Source of the DNA: Chaetoderma sp. LZ-2023a | Lineage: Eukaryota > Mollusca > Caudofoveata > Chaetodermatida > Chaetodermatidae | Direction: 5' to 3' | Assembly: GCA_034401795.1 (NCBI GenBank) | Contig: CM067369.1 | Location: 190,174,630 to 190,238,629, forward strand | Length of the DNA: 64,000 nt | In this document: one piece after another, positions 24,076 through 35,385 of the stretch | Numbering within the stretch: the stretch's first letter is position 1 | Layout: every line of letters starts with the position of its first letter | Position numbers and translations under genes: made by a program | The notes under the pieces: model-generated | What the model was told of the DNA's origin: nothing | The model's database searches: none | What the model saw: the letters and a program-made list of their open reading frames with translations, nothing else

Positions 24076-26210
24076 GAGATGGGGTCAATTCCATTTTATC
24101 AATTCCAAATCCAATTCCACCTCAATTCATTTTTATCAATTCCAATTCCAATTCCGTTTCCACATCAATTCATATTATCAATTCCACTTCCAATTCCACT
24201 CAGAAATGTTCAATTCCAATTCCAATTCCATTTGATCAATTCCAAGTCCAATTCCATACGAATATCTGCGTGACATCAGCATTGTTATATCGTAACCATT
24301 TAATGGCCACGATTGGCCAAGAAAAAACTAGATTTATCATTAGCAAATGTCCATTTGCAGGATAAGAGAAGACTATTTAAAAATCAGTCATTCCACTGGT
24401 AAATATGATCCTTCCTCAAGACCAGTGCATTTTGACTGGCTTCTCCGTTACTATTTTAAACAATTAGAATAAAAATTGTTGTTGCCAATAGATAGTTATA
24501 TCTTTCAGTCAAATTATTGTCCAGAAAGTAACCGTTCAGCAGATCTTATTTTTAGTTTATTTGACTTAATTATAGCTTAATGCCAAAATTCTTTCTGGTG
24601 AATATGACTAAACGTTAATGCCATGTCTAATTATTGTAGATACATGTAAACCTTGATATTTAAATGTTTGCATTAAAAACCATTAGAATACAATGTATAT
24701 AGTACAGTACGGAGTGAGAGTAATGAGCACATGTATGTAGAATTTGAATAACACCTCTAGTCCCGGTGTCTGTGTTTTAAAAGCTGAGACATTTCACAGA
24801 GGGGTTGTTCAATGATTCCTTTGTTATGTAGGAGGGTATAATTACAGGGCAAGTATCTTGTAATGTACTGCTTTCTTCACCCATTTCATTCCATTCAGAT
24901 GATAGTTATTACTTTACTGAACACTTTTGATAACATCTTGATGAATAATTTTAACACAATTTTGTTATCTTGGTTCTAGCTTTATGTTTGCAATCATTTT
25001 AACTAATTTGTATGATTTTAAAGATGGCATGATTTCATAAAGATGAACACATATTTCCCGGAAATGCAGAATAGAATAAGTTGAAAACCAGCAGCTTTGA
25101 CTTGCCCTGTAGGTGGGGCTTAGAATACACCTTCCGTATCCTCTGCATGTCGTAAGAGGCGACTAAAGGAGGTAAGGGTGAGGTAACCCTGACAGAAACC
25201 TCGAGTGCTGAAGACGGAGGTTCCAGGCCGCACGGCGCACTCTAATAAACCATGGATCCACGCACTTAACGCTTATGATCATGTCAATAGTCACTTACAG
25301 GACTGGCGGTATGATCAGCGAACGAAAAGAAGAGGAAGAAGCAGCTTTGATTGAATAAGGAGACCTGTACAAAGCTCACATAGGATAAAAGGCTTAATTG
25401 GTCACTGGTCATGGAGAATTGAGTTAATTCAATAATGTATTAAAGTTTATAGCATTTATCAGATCTTTATTTTGTCAATTCAGAGAGCGGGAGATAATTT
25501 TTGAAAATTTACCACTGGAATTACTGGCTCAGTTTGCCAGATAGCCACTCCACTGGCAAATTTTCAAAAATAGTCTTCCATTGGAAGGCCAATGCACATT
25601 TCTGAAACTCATTGCAGAAGGTGTTTTGTCCGGCTTAGATGTTAAACTTTTAAGGGCTAACTTGCTCATCACTGAATTATCAGTATCTCAAATTCTAGTC
25701 TTCAAACCAAACATAACTACGTTGTTAAAATTAATTTTAATTAAAACAGTTGCAGTCTTAGGAGACTTTTGTATTCAGTCAAATTAATTTTAAAATATTC
25801 AATAAAGCATCTAATAACAGCTGGCATAATAAATATCATCAACCTGCATATAGAATGAATTGTGGTAAATGGTATCATATAGATCATTTAGGATGCAATG
25901 CATTAAGGGCATATAAAGATCAGTGTATAATGTACAGATATTACATGTACATTTTATAGCCAACAATGTTCAGTAAATCTATCACAAATTGTGACTGGAA
26001 TTGATTGGAATTGAATTGGAATTTATCAATTCCGATCAATTCAAATTATCAATTCCAAATCCAATTCCAATTCCCGTGTCTCAAAATTAATCAATTCCAA
26101 TTCCAATTTATGAGTCCTTAGATTTATCAATTCCAATTCCAATTCTAATTCCGGAATTGAATTGGAATTGACTGATCAATTCCAATTCCAATCGGAATTG
26201 ACCCCAACCC
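24076..26210. mobile_element. Candidate DNA transposon with CAATTC-repeat ends, ~2.1 kb
   Basis: GGGGTCAATTCC at 24080 is mirrored by GGAATTGACCCC at 26194-26205. Each end is followed inward by many CAATTC/GAATTG hexamers (24087-24260; 25995-26200), giving long imperfect inverted ends. The ~1.7-kb interior is AT-rich, non-coding, and contains eroded pieces of the 385-bp MITE hairpin (about 24360-24440 and 25490-25590) and a SINE-like insert. No target duplication is evident. Could instead be two hexamer satellites in inverted orientation. Confidence 0.5.
25110..25345 (+). mobile_element. SINE-like or LINE 3'-end fragment
   Basis: Starts near CCCTGTAGGTGGGGCTTAG, includes CTGCATGTCGTAAGAGGCGA and ends GATCAGCGAACGAAAAGAAGAGGAAGAAG. 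The end resembles the 3' end of the RNase H LINE at 10750-10776 (CCAGCGATCGAAAAGAAAAA). No tRNA-type promoter boxes were found, so a truncated 3' UTR of a related LINE is equally possible. Confidence 0.5.
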
Positions 26211-26489
26211 CGCTAGTATGCTGAATAAGAAAAATGATGTTTCCATTGGATATCTCCTTTCTCAAGGTACTTTGCTGAGACATTTGTGACAAAACAAACA
26301 ATTGCTTTATTTGTGGCTATATAATAGGGGGGTACGGTGATAGCACTGTGTGGAAGTTGAGTTCTAATTGATCGAATTCACCAAACTGGGTCTCACTCTT
26401 TTGCGAATGCTTGGAAGAGTTACATGTTTTCATGATTCATTTAATATAGAATAATTAAATAAAATATAAATCTATGCGACTTATCATAA

Positions 26490-26880
26490 ACCAATGGACA
26501 TTTCCAGTTTTAGCTCTGCCCCGTCCATCACACGCTAAGCTCCAAGTGTTGGGATCGATCGATCCGTGAACCCCCTGACTAGCAATTTCTAGAAAACTAT
26601 GCAGGTAAGCTGTTAAATATTTTGAAACTAATTTTACTGGGCGCTGGTGCTGCCTATGGCAGCAACATTGGCCAGTCAAGTTAGTTTCAAAACATTCAAC
26701 AGAATGTTTATTAAATGGTAAAGACAAACAATTCGTACACCGTGTCGAACTATTAAGCGGTAAAGATGGGATATTTCGAATCGTTCATGACATCATGATT
26801 ATGACGTAACCCTACACGTGACATAGTTGATTATGACGTCATATGATGGATGGCAAGGTCCACTTTGATGGCCTCATTAG
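26490..26880 (-). mobile_element. CRE-hairpin MITE copy, minus orientation
   Basis: Read on the minus strand: CCATCATATGACGTCATAATC, TACACGAATTGT-like segment, TTTAATAAACATTCTGTTGAATG, hairpin centre with loop (GCTGCCATAGGCAGCA), TTCTAGAAATTGCTAG, then CTAAAACTGGAAATGTCC. Confidence 0.85.
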
Positions 26881-27480
26881 CATCCAGTCTATTGTCTGTT
26901 CAGATCCTGCGCAATCCCTCCTGATTATCAACCTCTCATTCAGATGTTAGCAATTTCTGGAAGGTGAAATAATCTAAGATAAATACAGCAGAAGGTTACA
27001 TTCGTCACATGATCATCACAGTCAAAATCACCGTATTCACTGAAAGACATTTCATTGTATTCATAATTGAAGTTCTCATCATCTCTCTCATTAGACTGCT
27101 CATCTCAATGTGCTTCAAGAATGTTAACCATTTGTGGTGCAAACATGTCCTTGTGTGTCCACATGGGTTGTATTACTCTCTCCTTTGATGTCAAACCATG
27201 ATCATCTGTTGACACGGATACAGTATATTCAGCTCTCCGGGTATGATCCTTGAGACACCCTTGTTTTGTCAAATGGCAATGTAAAATGCTTCGATAGGTT
27301 CAGAGAATTCCCTCCATCTAATCGACGCTTCGTTTTTATGCGACAATGTTAGTGAAAATGTCTATCTGCTTTGATGGGTTTTGAGAATCCCCTCCATCCA
27401 ATCCACACTACCTTTTCATACGACAATGCCACAACTCGTTTAAACTTACTAACTGAGATTGCCCATAAAGAATAAGTAAA
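26881..27480. other. No confident feature
   Basis: The minus strand has a stretch reading 'VSVSTDDHGLTSKERVI' and 'PMWTHKDMFAPQMVNILEAH' near 27120-27235 that looks protein-like and may belong with the relic at 27481-27700, but stops intervene. Confidence 0.3.
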
Positions 27481-27700
27481 TTACTCCATTACTTCAAATA
27501 ATTCTTCATCAACATCGCGGTCACCATCAAGTCTTTCAAAGGCTCTCTTGAACTTCGATTCCTTTTGGCTGCATTTGACTCGCTTAACGTGTCCGATACC
27601 GTTGATGACATTGGCCCTCCCGCAGCCTGTATCACATGAAAGGCCCATCAAGGCTGAACCGTACTTCTGTCGGTACGCGTCTACCAACTTTGGCACACTT
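27481..27700 (-). pseudogene. Decayed coding fragment of a repeated gene, unidentified
   Basis: Minus-strand frame includes 'LVDAYRQKYGSALMGLSCDTGCGRANVI', written here in part: 'GLSCDTGCGR', 'GIGHVKRVK', 'KFKRAFERLDGD' and 'VDEELFEVME'. The layout (H/G..GCD..+...G.GK.K, then F...F..LG....V.EELF..+E.F) resembles an uncharacterised protein family that is often repeated in aquatic animal genomes. I do not know its function. Only about 70 residues survive. Confidence 0.3.
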
Positions 27701-29555
27701 ATGCATCGTTTTCTCTTGCCCTTTTCCCTCTCAAAAATATTTACTATTCCAGAAAGCTGAATGGCATAGTGCAGTAGAATGAAGAAAACCTCATTGTAAG
27801 AAGTCCTTAAGCTCGCATATCTGAATCCTCTTATCTGTCACTCTCATTAATGTAATAATATATCATTCGGGAGTTTGCTTTTTCTTGAGTGGATCGAAGG
27901 GCCACTGGCCCTGTTGTAGAGTTGGTACATGAGTGAACGGATTCGACATCAGTTGGTGACGGTCAAGATTTTAATAAGCCATGTTCTGAGACTGCAGACG
28001 CAACTGGAATGCAATGCTCACTTGATTCTTGTATTCTATGATATTATTTCTGGATGTTTTGACCTTCGCTGGCATATTAGCTATTCTTTATGGCTTCAGT
28101 CTTCTAATGAACCAAAGAAGTCATCATTCTTTGAGTCAATGATAGAAAATATCTTCGACTCCTTTCTAACCGTCCCTGTTCTGAGAACATACATTTTCGC
28201 ATCGGTCAAAGCTGGCACACTGGAAGAAAACACATACAACATTTCATTGCCGTCACTGGAGAAAAGGGTTCATGAACCATTTTATCGAACCAATAGTTCT
28301 ACATATTGATATTTCATTTCGCGACCTTTCTTCTGGTCGCACATCACGATGGTTCCGCTCATGGTGAGGTTCTGTTAGCATATCAGCCATGATAAACAAA
28401 GCTTGTAAATATCGAGAACGTTCCTCTGATATTATTGATCATTTCTGAGAGGCAGAAAAATCAGTATCCAAGTAAACCTGCCCCGTGGCCACCACCCCAC
28501 TTCTGGATTGGACAGGCCTTGTAACAATCTCTTTGATAGTCTTATGAACTCCGTAGCGGTTTCCAGGAATGAATGATCTTGACACACTAACAGCACCAGT
28601 CTTCAATCGTTATTTTGCTTCTGTCTGAGAGTTATCTACATTAGCTATACAGATTGGAAAGGAAGCATGATGTCTCCCATAATTTTGACCAGCAAAGCTG
28701 ACGAACATGTCGGGAATCAAGGTACTGATAATACTACAGATGGGTGTCGATCCTCAAAACCAGGGTTAATGATAAAGTCAACCAAACATGATTCATACAA
28801 CCACAATAGTGCTTTCTTTCCAATTTCAGCTGCCTAACATTATCATGGAACTGAATGTACTCATCTCTGTATGACAACGCATACTCATCTTCCAAAACAG
28901 TAGATTCTATCTCCTTATTTTTCCATTCAATTATACATTCTAATCGCTTTTTTACACTTCCTGAAGATCTTATGAAAGGTGCCTCTTCACCTTTATGTTG
29001 AAATAGTAATCTTTCCAATTATTCCATTATTAACTTTCGGGTAGTTCATGGCCCTTGGATCGTTCTACCAAACACTAACCTAACTAAATACGTCCACCTT
29101 GAACCATAATACCGGATAATGCTGTTTCCTCCATCTTCAGATAGCTACAAAGCAGCCACAAACTAAGAGGAATGTTCCATTTAGCACTATATGGCATTCA
29201 TGTATAGCAATGCCAGGCCATGCCATGCCATATAAGAGGTTATGCCTTATGGATAACCGCAAGTCAAGAGTAATAATAAAAATCTTTGATCTACTTCTTT
29301 CGTCGCCTACTCCGAATATCATAAACACTCATGAACTGCCTTGTAATCTTCGATCGGTTTGAGATATGATAGGATAATTGCTTATAATCGTAATGTTTGA
29401 TGACAGCTCTCAAGTTATAGAAAAATAACAGCCTCAAGCTGGCACTTTCCGTTCTGTCTTGCTACTATGCAAACGGATACGAATACACAAGCAATTCTTC
29501 TGAAGAGAGCATCGAATCTCCTCTTTGACGCCAGCTATCCTTTGCGGATCGATCT
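27701..29555. other. No confident feature
   Basis: Several frames of 90-126 codons on both strands (27929-28309 plus, 28734-29018 minus) have no motif that I can name. The minus strand may contain further decayed coding sequence of the relic next to it. Confidence 0.35.
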
Positions 29556-29850
29556 GCATCTCAATTTCCAGAAAACTGTACAGGTAAGCTGTTGAATATT
29601 TTGAAACTAATTTGAGTAGGTGTGGTTGCTGGCAATGGCAGCAACAGTACCCAGCCAAGTTAGTTTCAAAATATTCAACAACATGTTTATTAAATAGTAA
29701 AGACATACAATTCGTATAACCTGACGGACTATTACGCGTTTAAGAAAAACTAAATCGAGTCATTCATAACTTAATTGATTATTACAGCAGCCTACACGTC
29801 ACGAAATTAATTATGACGTCATATGATAGACTGAGAAACTGAATTTATGA
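29556..29850 (-). mobile_element. CRE-hairpin MITE copy, 3' part missing, minus orientation
   Basis: AATTTCCAGAAAACTGTACAGG, hairpin centre GTTGCTGGCAATGGCAGCAAC, ATGTTTATTAAATAGTAAAGAC, ACACGTCACG and ATTATGACGTCATATGAT in order. Confidence 0.8.
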
Positions 29851-29933
29851 ATTGTTTTCTGTATTGGATGTGTATTCTCCTAGAGTTTTTAACGAATGAC
29901 TTGAAAATGGCATATGTTTAGCACCATGAATCT

Positions 29934-30162
29934 CGATACACGCGGGACAACATGTAGTGTAGGCTACACACATACGACATGATGTATGCAACTAAAAGTT
30001 GTTTTGAAAAAATAGAACATGCAGTCTCCTATTTTCATCCAACTTTTTCATCCAACCTTTTCACTCTACAAAATGTATGCAACAGTATGCAACAAGTTGG
30101 CCCGCGCGTATCGTTTTTTTCATTAAACTTGTTGCATACAACTTGTTGTACCGCGTGTATCG
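29934..30162. mobile_element. MITE with CGATACACGCGG termini
   Basis: CGATACACGCGG at 29934 and CCGCGTGTATCG ending 30162 are perfect inverted ends; the match continues as ACAACA/TGTTGT. The interior holds a second right-end-like sequence (CCCGCGCGTATCG, 30095-30107) and repeated GTATGCAAC(A) words. 229 bp, non-coding. Confidence 0.75.
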
Positions 30163-30445
30163 ACCGTTAGGGCCCTGCGGCGTCAAAGTTTTTCTGTCTT
30201 ATATCCTTATCTAGCACGTCTCATCTCTTTTACTGTGTCTGACAGTCTAAAATATAAGAATAATTTGATTATTTGTTCGTATAGGTATACACATATTCGA
30301 ATACAGATTTTCTTGCTAATACCGACCACTACTGTAGAAGGTAGGTTGTTATAGAACCATCTTTCGTCTCACTATGTGGTCGTTTTAAATTACGAGCCGT
30401 GACACGTAAAATAATAAATAGATTTCTGACCCATGCCGTACCAAT

Positions 30446-30835
30446 TCACCTTTCCTTCCACCATATGACGTCATAATCAACTACGTGACGTGTAGAATGA
30501 CATCAAAATGAATGACGTCATGAATGACGCGGATATGTACGTCACGAATGCATATTTGAAGACGGGCCATGCGTTGTTGTACGAATTGTATGTCTTTACT
30601 ATTTAATACATATTCTGTTGAATATTTTGAAACTAATTTGACAGGGCGTTGATGCTGCCACAGGCAGCAACAGCACCCAGTCAAATTAGTTACAAAATAT
30701 TCAACAGCTTACCTGTATAATTTTCAGGAAATTGATGGTTAGGGCATTCTGGATCGATTAATTCCAACACGGCTAAGTGTGGGCGGAGCTTAGATAGGGA
30801 TGAGCGGGTCAAGCTAAAAACGGAAACGTCCATTT
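30446..30835 (+). mobile_element. CRE-hairpin MITE copy, full-length
   Basis: CACCATATGACGTCATAATC, GAATGACGTCATGAATGACG, GTACGAATTGTATG, TTTAATACATATTCTGTTG, hairpin centre (GTTGATGCTGCCACAGGCAGCAACAGC), GTATAATTTTCAGGAAATTG, CACGGCTAAGTGTGGGCGGA, ending near GGAAACGTCC. Confidence 0.9.
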
Positions 30836-31180
30836 CCAGCTAGCTTTGCCCGGGTTTTACGTGTGTTGGAATTGAGTTGAAACTTTGAAACCTGAATTAC
30901 AAGAATTCTAATTTCAAAGTTACTATACAGCTATGCTGTTGAATAGTTTGAAAGTAATTTGGCAGGAATCGGTTGCTTTCTATGGCATTACAAGTAAAAT
31001 TACTTCCAAAATATTCAACAGAATGTTTATTAAATAGTAGATTCACCAATGATATGCAATCGTACACTTTTATGACGGACCTATATCATTTTGATTGAGA
31101 CGTCAGCTACCAAATGAGGTATTTGATTATGACGTCTTATACTTGAGTGATAGATCAGAAACCTCCATTTGAACACGTTG
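30832..31180 (-). mobile_element. CRE-hairpin MITE copy, diverged, inverted next to previous
   Basis: Begins GTCCATTTCCAGCTAGCTTTGCCCG, then the hairpin zone (GAATAGTTTGAAAGTAATTTG...AAATTACTTCCAAAATATTC), ATGTTTATTAAATAGTAG, TTGATTATGACGTC. It abuts the preceding copy so the two make an inverted pair. Confidence 0.7.
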
Positions 31181-31544
31181 AACACAAGGTTTGCTGTGAT
31201 CGCAAGCTATCGCTATATTCGAAACTGTATTTTATTTTTACAAATGGATGTATCGTAAGCTTTTCCAGAACAAAATGCACCGAGTGTTGGTGTTGCGGGG
31301 AAACAGAATTTCTATTTTAATAAGCAGACATTTTAAAAATAAATGTTGTTATAATATTGAATTAGGTTATATGTGCGTATGCGCTTTATGCCAACTGTCA
31401 CTGCTTGCTATCGATCGGGCGTCTGAGCGCGCGTCGTTGTGCGTGCGTGCGGTCATACGTGCGTACATGCGCGCGTGTGTCAGTGGTTTAAATGTTTGCC
31501 TGTCTGTCTGGCATTGACAGATAGCTTTTGTAAATAGATATTAC
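31181..31544. other. GTGC-rich stretch, otherwise nothing recognised
   Basis: Includes a CGTGCGTGCG-rich segment at about 31420-31478. Confidence 0.4.
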
Positions 31545-33650
31545 TTGTTGGGCTCTAAATCAGGAATAGAATGAAGTGTATATATTATTAACACCTTCAA
31601 CAACGAAACCGTGTTATCTCAGTCTAGGGATACAGACAGACTCGCAATGACTGGAGATATGTAGAGAATTTGGAGAGAAATTTGTCTGAAAGCCATTTCT
31701 CTATAAGGCGGTAATGGCTTACAGTAAAATTATTCTCAACATATTCAACAGCCATGAAATTGAGATAAACGTTCATCTGCAGCCTGTACACCAATGCCAA
31801 CAAGTACTACCATGAACATGACCGATTAACCAATATTCTTATTTCGACCCCTGGTGCGTGTGTGCGAGGGTGCTCGCTCTCGCGTACACGTGTGAATGTG
31901 TGCGTGTGTGACTAAACTCAGTGACAAACATGGCTCCTAGATGAGTTCAACAATGGGGGGATAAAATTCAAATGAAGATTTCGTCAGAAAAGCTGAATGC
32001 ACCGCATTACCGTTGTTGAAATGTGCTCATGTTTAACATATTCCTAAATATATCTTACATACGGTTTGTTCTGAGAGACTACGTTGATACTGTGTAATTC
32101 GTCCTTCCCGGCGAAAGGATCGATGTTCTAAGCATTGCGTCAAAGCCATAATGGTTTCTAATGACAATAGCAACGGTAATTCCAGCTGAGTTTATTATGG
32201 TAATACGGCATTGATAGGCATCTGTCCAATTTGATCCCACTATTTACAGCTATCGAGGGAAATAATGTCACAAGTCAAGCAATAGACCTTTCCCACATTA
32301 GCGTATTTTGCGAAAATACCTTCCCGGAATGCACCGCGCATACTACTTCCGGCTAGTAATCGTGATAGCCGACGCGCAAACAGCATTACTTTACTAAGGG
32401 AGTCAGATACAGTGCAATTTAGGTAGTACATATGGAAAACTATGTACATAATATTATTGAAGTCATACATCATTGGAAAGCTAAGCCAATTTTCTATGCA
32501 TTTCTGTGTTAGTTTTTGTAGTTTTATAAAATTTAAGACAGTTGATTTCGATTTTAAAACATACCCTATTGTCCACTTGATTTCATGAATCTAAATCGAA
32601 TAGTGTATTTTTATATACGCAAATAACTCAATGAAAACTTTACAAAAATATAAAAAATAATGCATTAATGTATCGGCAATTGAATGCGCTTTCCAATGAT
32701 ATATAATTAAAATAATATAATGCTTTTAGTTTATCATAGGAACGGTTTAAACTCCGGTGTATTTTAGTGCAAAAATAACTCAACGTGTGTCAGCTGCTTG
32801 TTGACGGCGGTACCTGCTAGCAGTTTTGCTCCGAGCATTGATTTAGGAGAATCCCGGCGTAATGACGTCAATGTGGGAAAGGCGTATTACCCGGCATAGA
32901 GCAAGAAATAACCAGCTTGGGGATTATGTGAGCTACCCTCATTATTTCAAGGATACCAGACATTTTCAAGTCAAGAAGGCACATCGGATTCACTTTTTAT
33001 GTGTTGACTTTTTGGTTTAATGATATTGTCAAGATAAAATAGTGAGATTGTCAAGACATAAACGAACGTGTGTTTTGTCACAGCTTTAAGAGATGGTTGA
33101 AGGTTGATAGAACATCATGAGGAAATACGAACAGTGTCTGATTTAATCCACTGATGGGTTCTATTTGTAAACTTGAAATTTTAGAATTTTTTTTGTGATA
33201 GAGAAAATGTCATAATTGACAATTATGTGTGTTGTTTCTCTCTAAAACTATTTCTTAAGCCTATCAGTTCTTATGGTCCATATATATGATGCAAAACAAA
33301 ATGTTTGACATTTTTCCTCAGTCATTTACCATATATGGGCATTGTCCAAATACATCTTATGCCCAAGTATGACAAAATCAATATGTCCTCCAAAACGTAT
33401 AAAAATTGGGATGAAAAGCTTATTTTCTACACTGTATAGAATTTATCAGTTCAAAGCACACATTGCTGTCAGTAAGTAATCAGAGCGGAGCACAAAATCG
33501 GTAGTTTTGAAATATCGCACACGCCTATACAACCAAACATTCGATAGTATGGAAACTGTACGTTATGTGTTCAATTCAATTTGACGCCTAATCCACACAT
33601 ATTTGAGAATATAATTGAGTAAGAGCAAGGGAAATGACAAAATCAAAAAG
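31545..33650 (+). repeat. Segmental duplication copy I
   Basis: Collinear with 35047-36570. Shared landmarks: CTCTAAATCAGGAAT, TATCTCAGTCTAGG, CATATTCAACAGC, a GTGCGTGTG tract, AGCATTGCGTCAAA, AGAGCAAGAAATAACCAGC, ACAAAATCGGTAGTTTT, GAGAATATAATTGAGTAA. Copy I carries an extra ~600-bp DNA element (32287-32882). Confidence 0.85.
32285..32884. mobile_element. Non-autonomous DNA transposon, ~600 bp
   Basis: Perfect 13-bp inverted ends CCTTTCCCACATT (32287-32299) and AATGTGGGAAAGG (32870-32882). Both flanks show TA (32283-32284, 32885-32886). The duplicated segment lacks it at about 35757, which gives an empty site. The AT-rich interior has no coding frame. The superfamily is uncertain; TA flanks would fit Tc1/mariner-type targets. 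Confidence 0.75.
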
Positions 33651-33824
33651 GATTTTGTTAAATTTTCAGTCTGATTTAAGGTGATCGTATTGCACGGATT
33701 TAGTTATTAAAGCAGACCCATATAATCAATGATTACGCTGGTGTAGATTGCCAAAGGCGACTCGGCCTAGTGCTGGAGAGCTTTTATCAAATGGCAACCA
33801 TGTCGAACAACCTCCCCGTACCGA

Positions 33825-35045
33825 TTGAAGAATTGTAAAGTTATTGGTTTGGTTGGTGTCTATCGAGTCCCTGATTTCAGGTCCCATTTACGCCATTCTA
33901 TGCTGTTTATTATTTCAGTCTATTAGTAACTTCCCCAGTTTTTACACTGGTACCCATTTAAGCTCCTGGGTGGAGAATGGCGACGAGGAGTGGTGGAGAT
34001 TGCCTTTGTTTCCAGCGATCGTCAGTTGGCCGAACGGAGACGCGATCCCGGGGTCGCCGATTTCACAGCTCTGCTCGTTATCACCTGAGCTAAACTGCCT
34101 CACTGAAGAATTGTAAAGATGTTATTGGTTTGATTGGCGTCTATCGAGTCCCTGATTCCAGGTCCCAATCACGCCATATCTAGGCTGGTATATTTTAGTC
34201 TATTATTACTAACTTCCACAGTTTTACACTGGTACCCATTTATACTCCTGGGTGGAGAGGGGCAACGAGGGGTGAAGGAGCTGCCTATGTTTCCAACGAT
34301 TGCTCGTCTGCCACCTGACAATCGATCGGGATTTGAACCCCGCCTGCCTGATTACCAGGCGATCATGCTAACACCACAGCCAATCGTCTCCACACTGAAG
34401 AAGTGTGAAGTTATTGCTTTGATTGGCATCTATCGAGTACCTGATTCCAGGTCCCATTCACGCCATTCTGGGTTGGTTTTATTTCAGTCTATTATTACTA
34501 ACTACCACAGTTATACTCCTGGGTGGAGAGGGGTAACGAAGATTTGAGGAGATCGCCTGGTTCCAACGATTGCTCGTCTGCCACCTGGCAATCGATCGGG
34601 ATTTGAACCCCGCCTGGCTGATTACCAGGCGATCATGCTAACAGCACGGCAAATCGTCCCCACACTGAAGAATTGTGAAGTTATTGGTTTGATTGGCCTC
34701 TATCGAGTCCCTGATTCCAGGTCCCATTCACGGCATTCTGGGTTGGTTTTATTTCAGTCTATTATTTGTAACTTCCCCAGTTTCTACACCGGTATCCATT
34801 TGTACTCCTGCGTGGAGAGAGGCAACGAGGAGTGAAGGAGCCTATGTTTCCAGCGATCGCCAGTTGGCCAAACAGAGACGCGATCCTGGGTTTCGCCAGT
34901 TTCACAGCTCTGCTCGTTACCGCCTGAGCTACCACCTAATCTACTGAAGAATGGTAAAGAAGTTATTGGTTTGGTTGGCGTCTATCGCGTCCCTGATTCC
35001 AGGTACCACGCACGCCATTCTAGGCTGGTTTTATTTCAGTCTAAT
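33825..35045 (-). repeat. ~280-bp tandem array with tRNA-like segments, 4.4 units
   Basis: Units begin (C/T)TGAAGAA(T/G)(T/G)GT(A/G)AAG at 33825, 34103, 34395, 34665 and 34943 (periods 278, 292, 270, 278); the last is partial. Shared core: TCTATCGAGTCCCTGATT, TTTATTTCAGTCTATTA, ACTCCTGGGTGGAGA. On the minus strand units 1 and 4 carry TAGCTCAGGCGGTAACGAGC-type A-box sequence (34035-34098, 34870-34936) and units 2 and 3 carry GGGGTTCAAATCCCG, a B-box (34319-34384, 34590-34652). It looks like a tandemly amplified tRNA-derived SINE. None folds as a convincing functional tRNA. Confidence 0.8.
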
Positions 35046-35308
35046 TGTTCGGTTCTAAATCAGGAATGTTAGAATGAATTGTAGACATCATTAACCCTTG
35101 CAATAACGAAACCCTGCTATCTCAGTCTAGGTAGACAGACAGACAGGCAATGACTAGAGATCCGTTGAATATTTTGAGAGCAAGTTGTCTGAACTCCTTT
35201 TCTGCGTAAGGAAGTAATGGCTTCCAGTCAAATTATTCTCAAAATATTCAACAGCTCTGCAATGCTGTTGACATGAAACATGACAGGTAAATCAATATTC
35301 TGCTGGTC

Positions 35309-35312
35309 AGTG

Positions 35313-35348
<36 letters not shown>

Positions 35349-35385
35349 TGTGTGCGTTCGTGCGTAAGTGCGTGCGTGTGTATGT
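35309..35385. repeat. (GTGC)n microsatellite
   Basis: GTGCGTGC repeated about 15 times with late interruptions. Confidence 0.95.

Noticed and set aside
34319-34384. Functional tRNA gene on the minus strand
   Set aside because: A B-box is present but the anticodon and D arms do not form standard lengths, and copies are parts of a tandem repeat.
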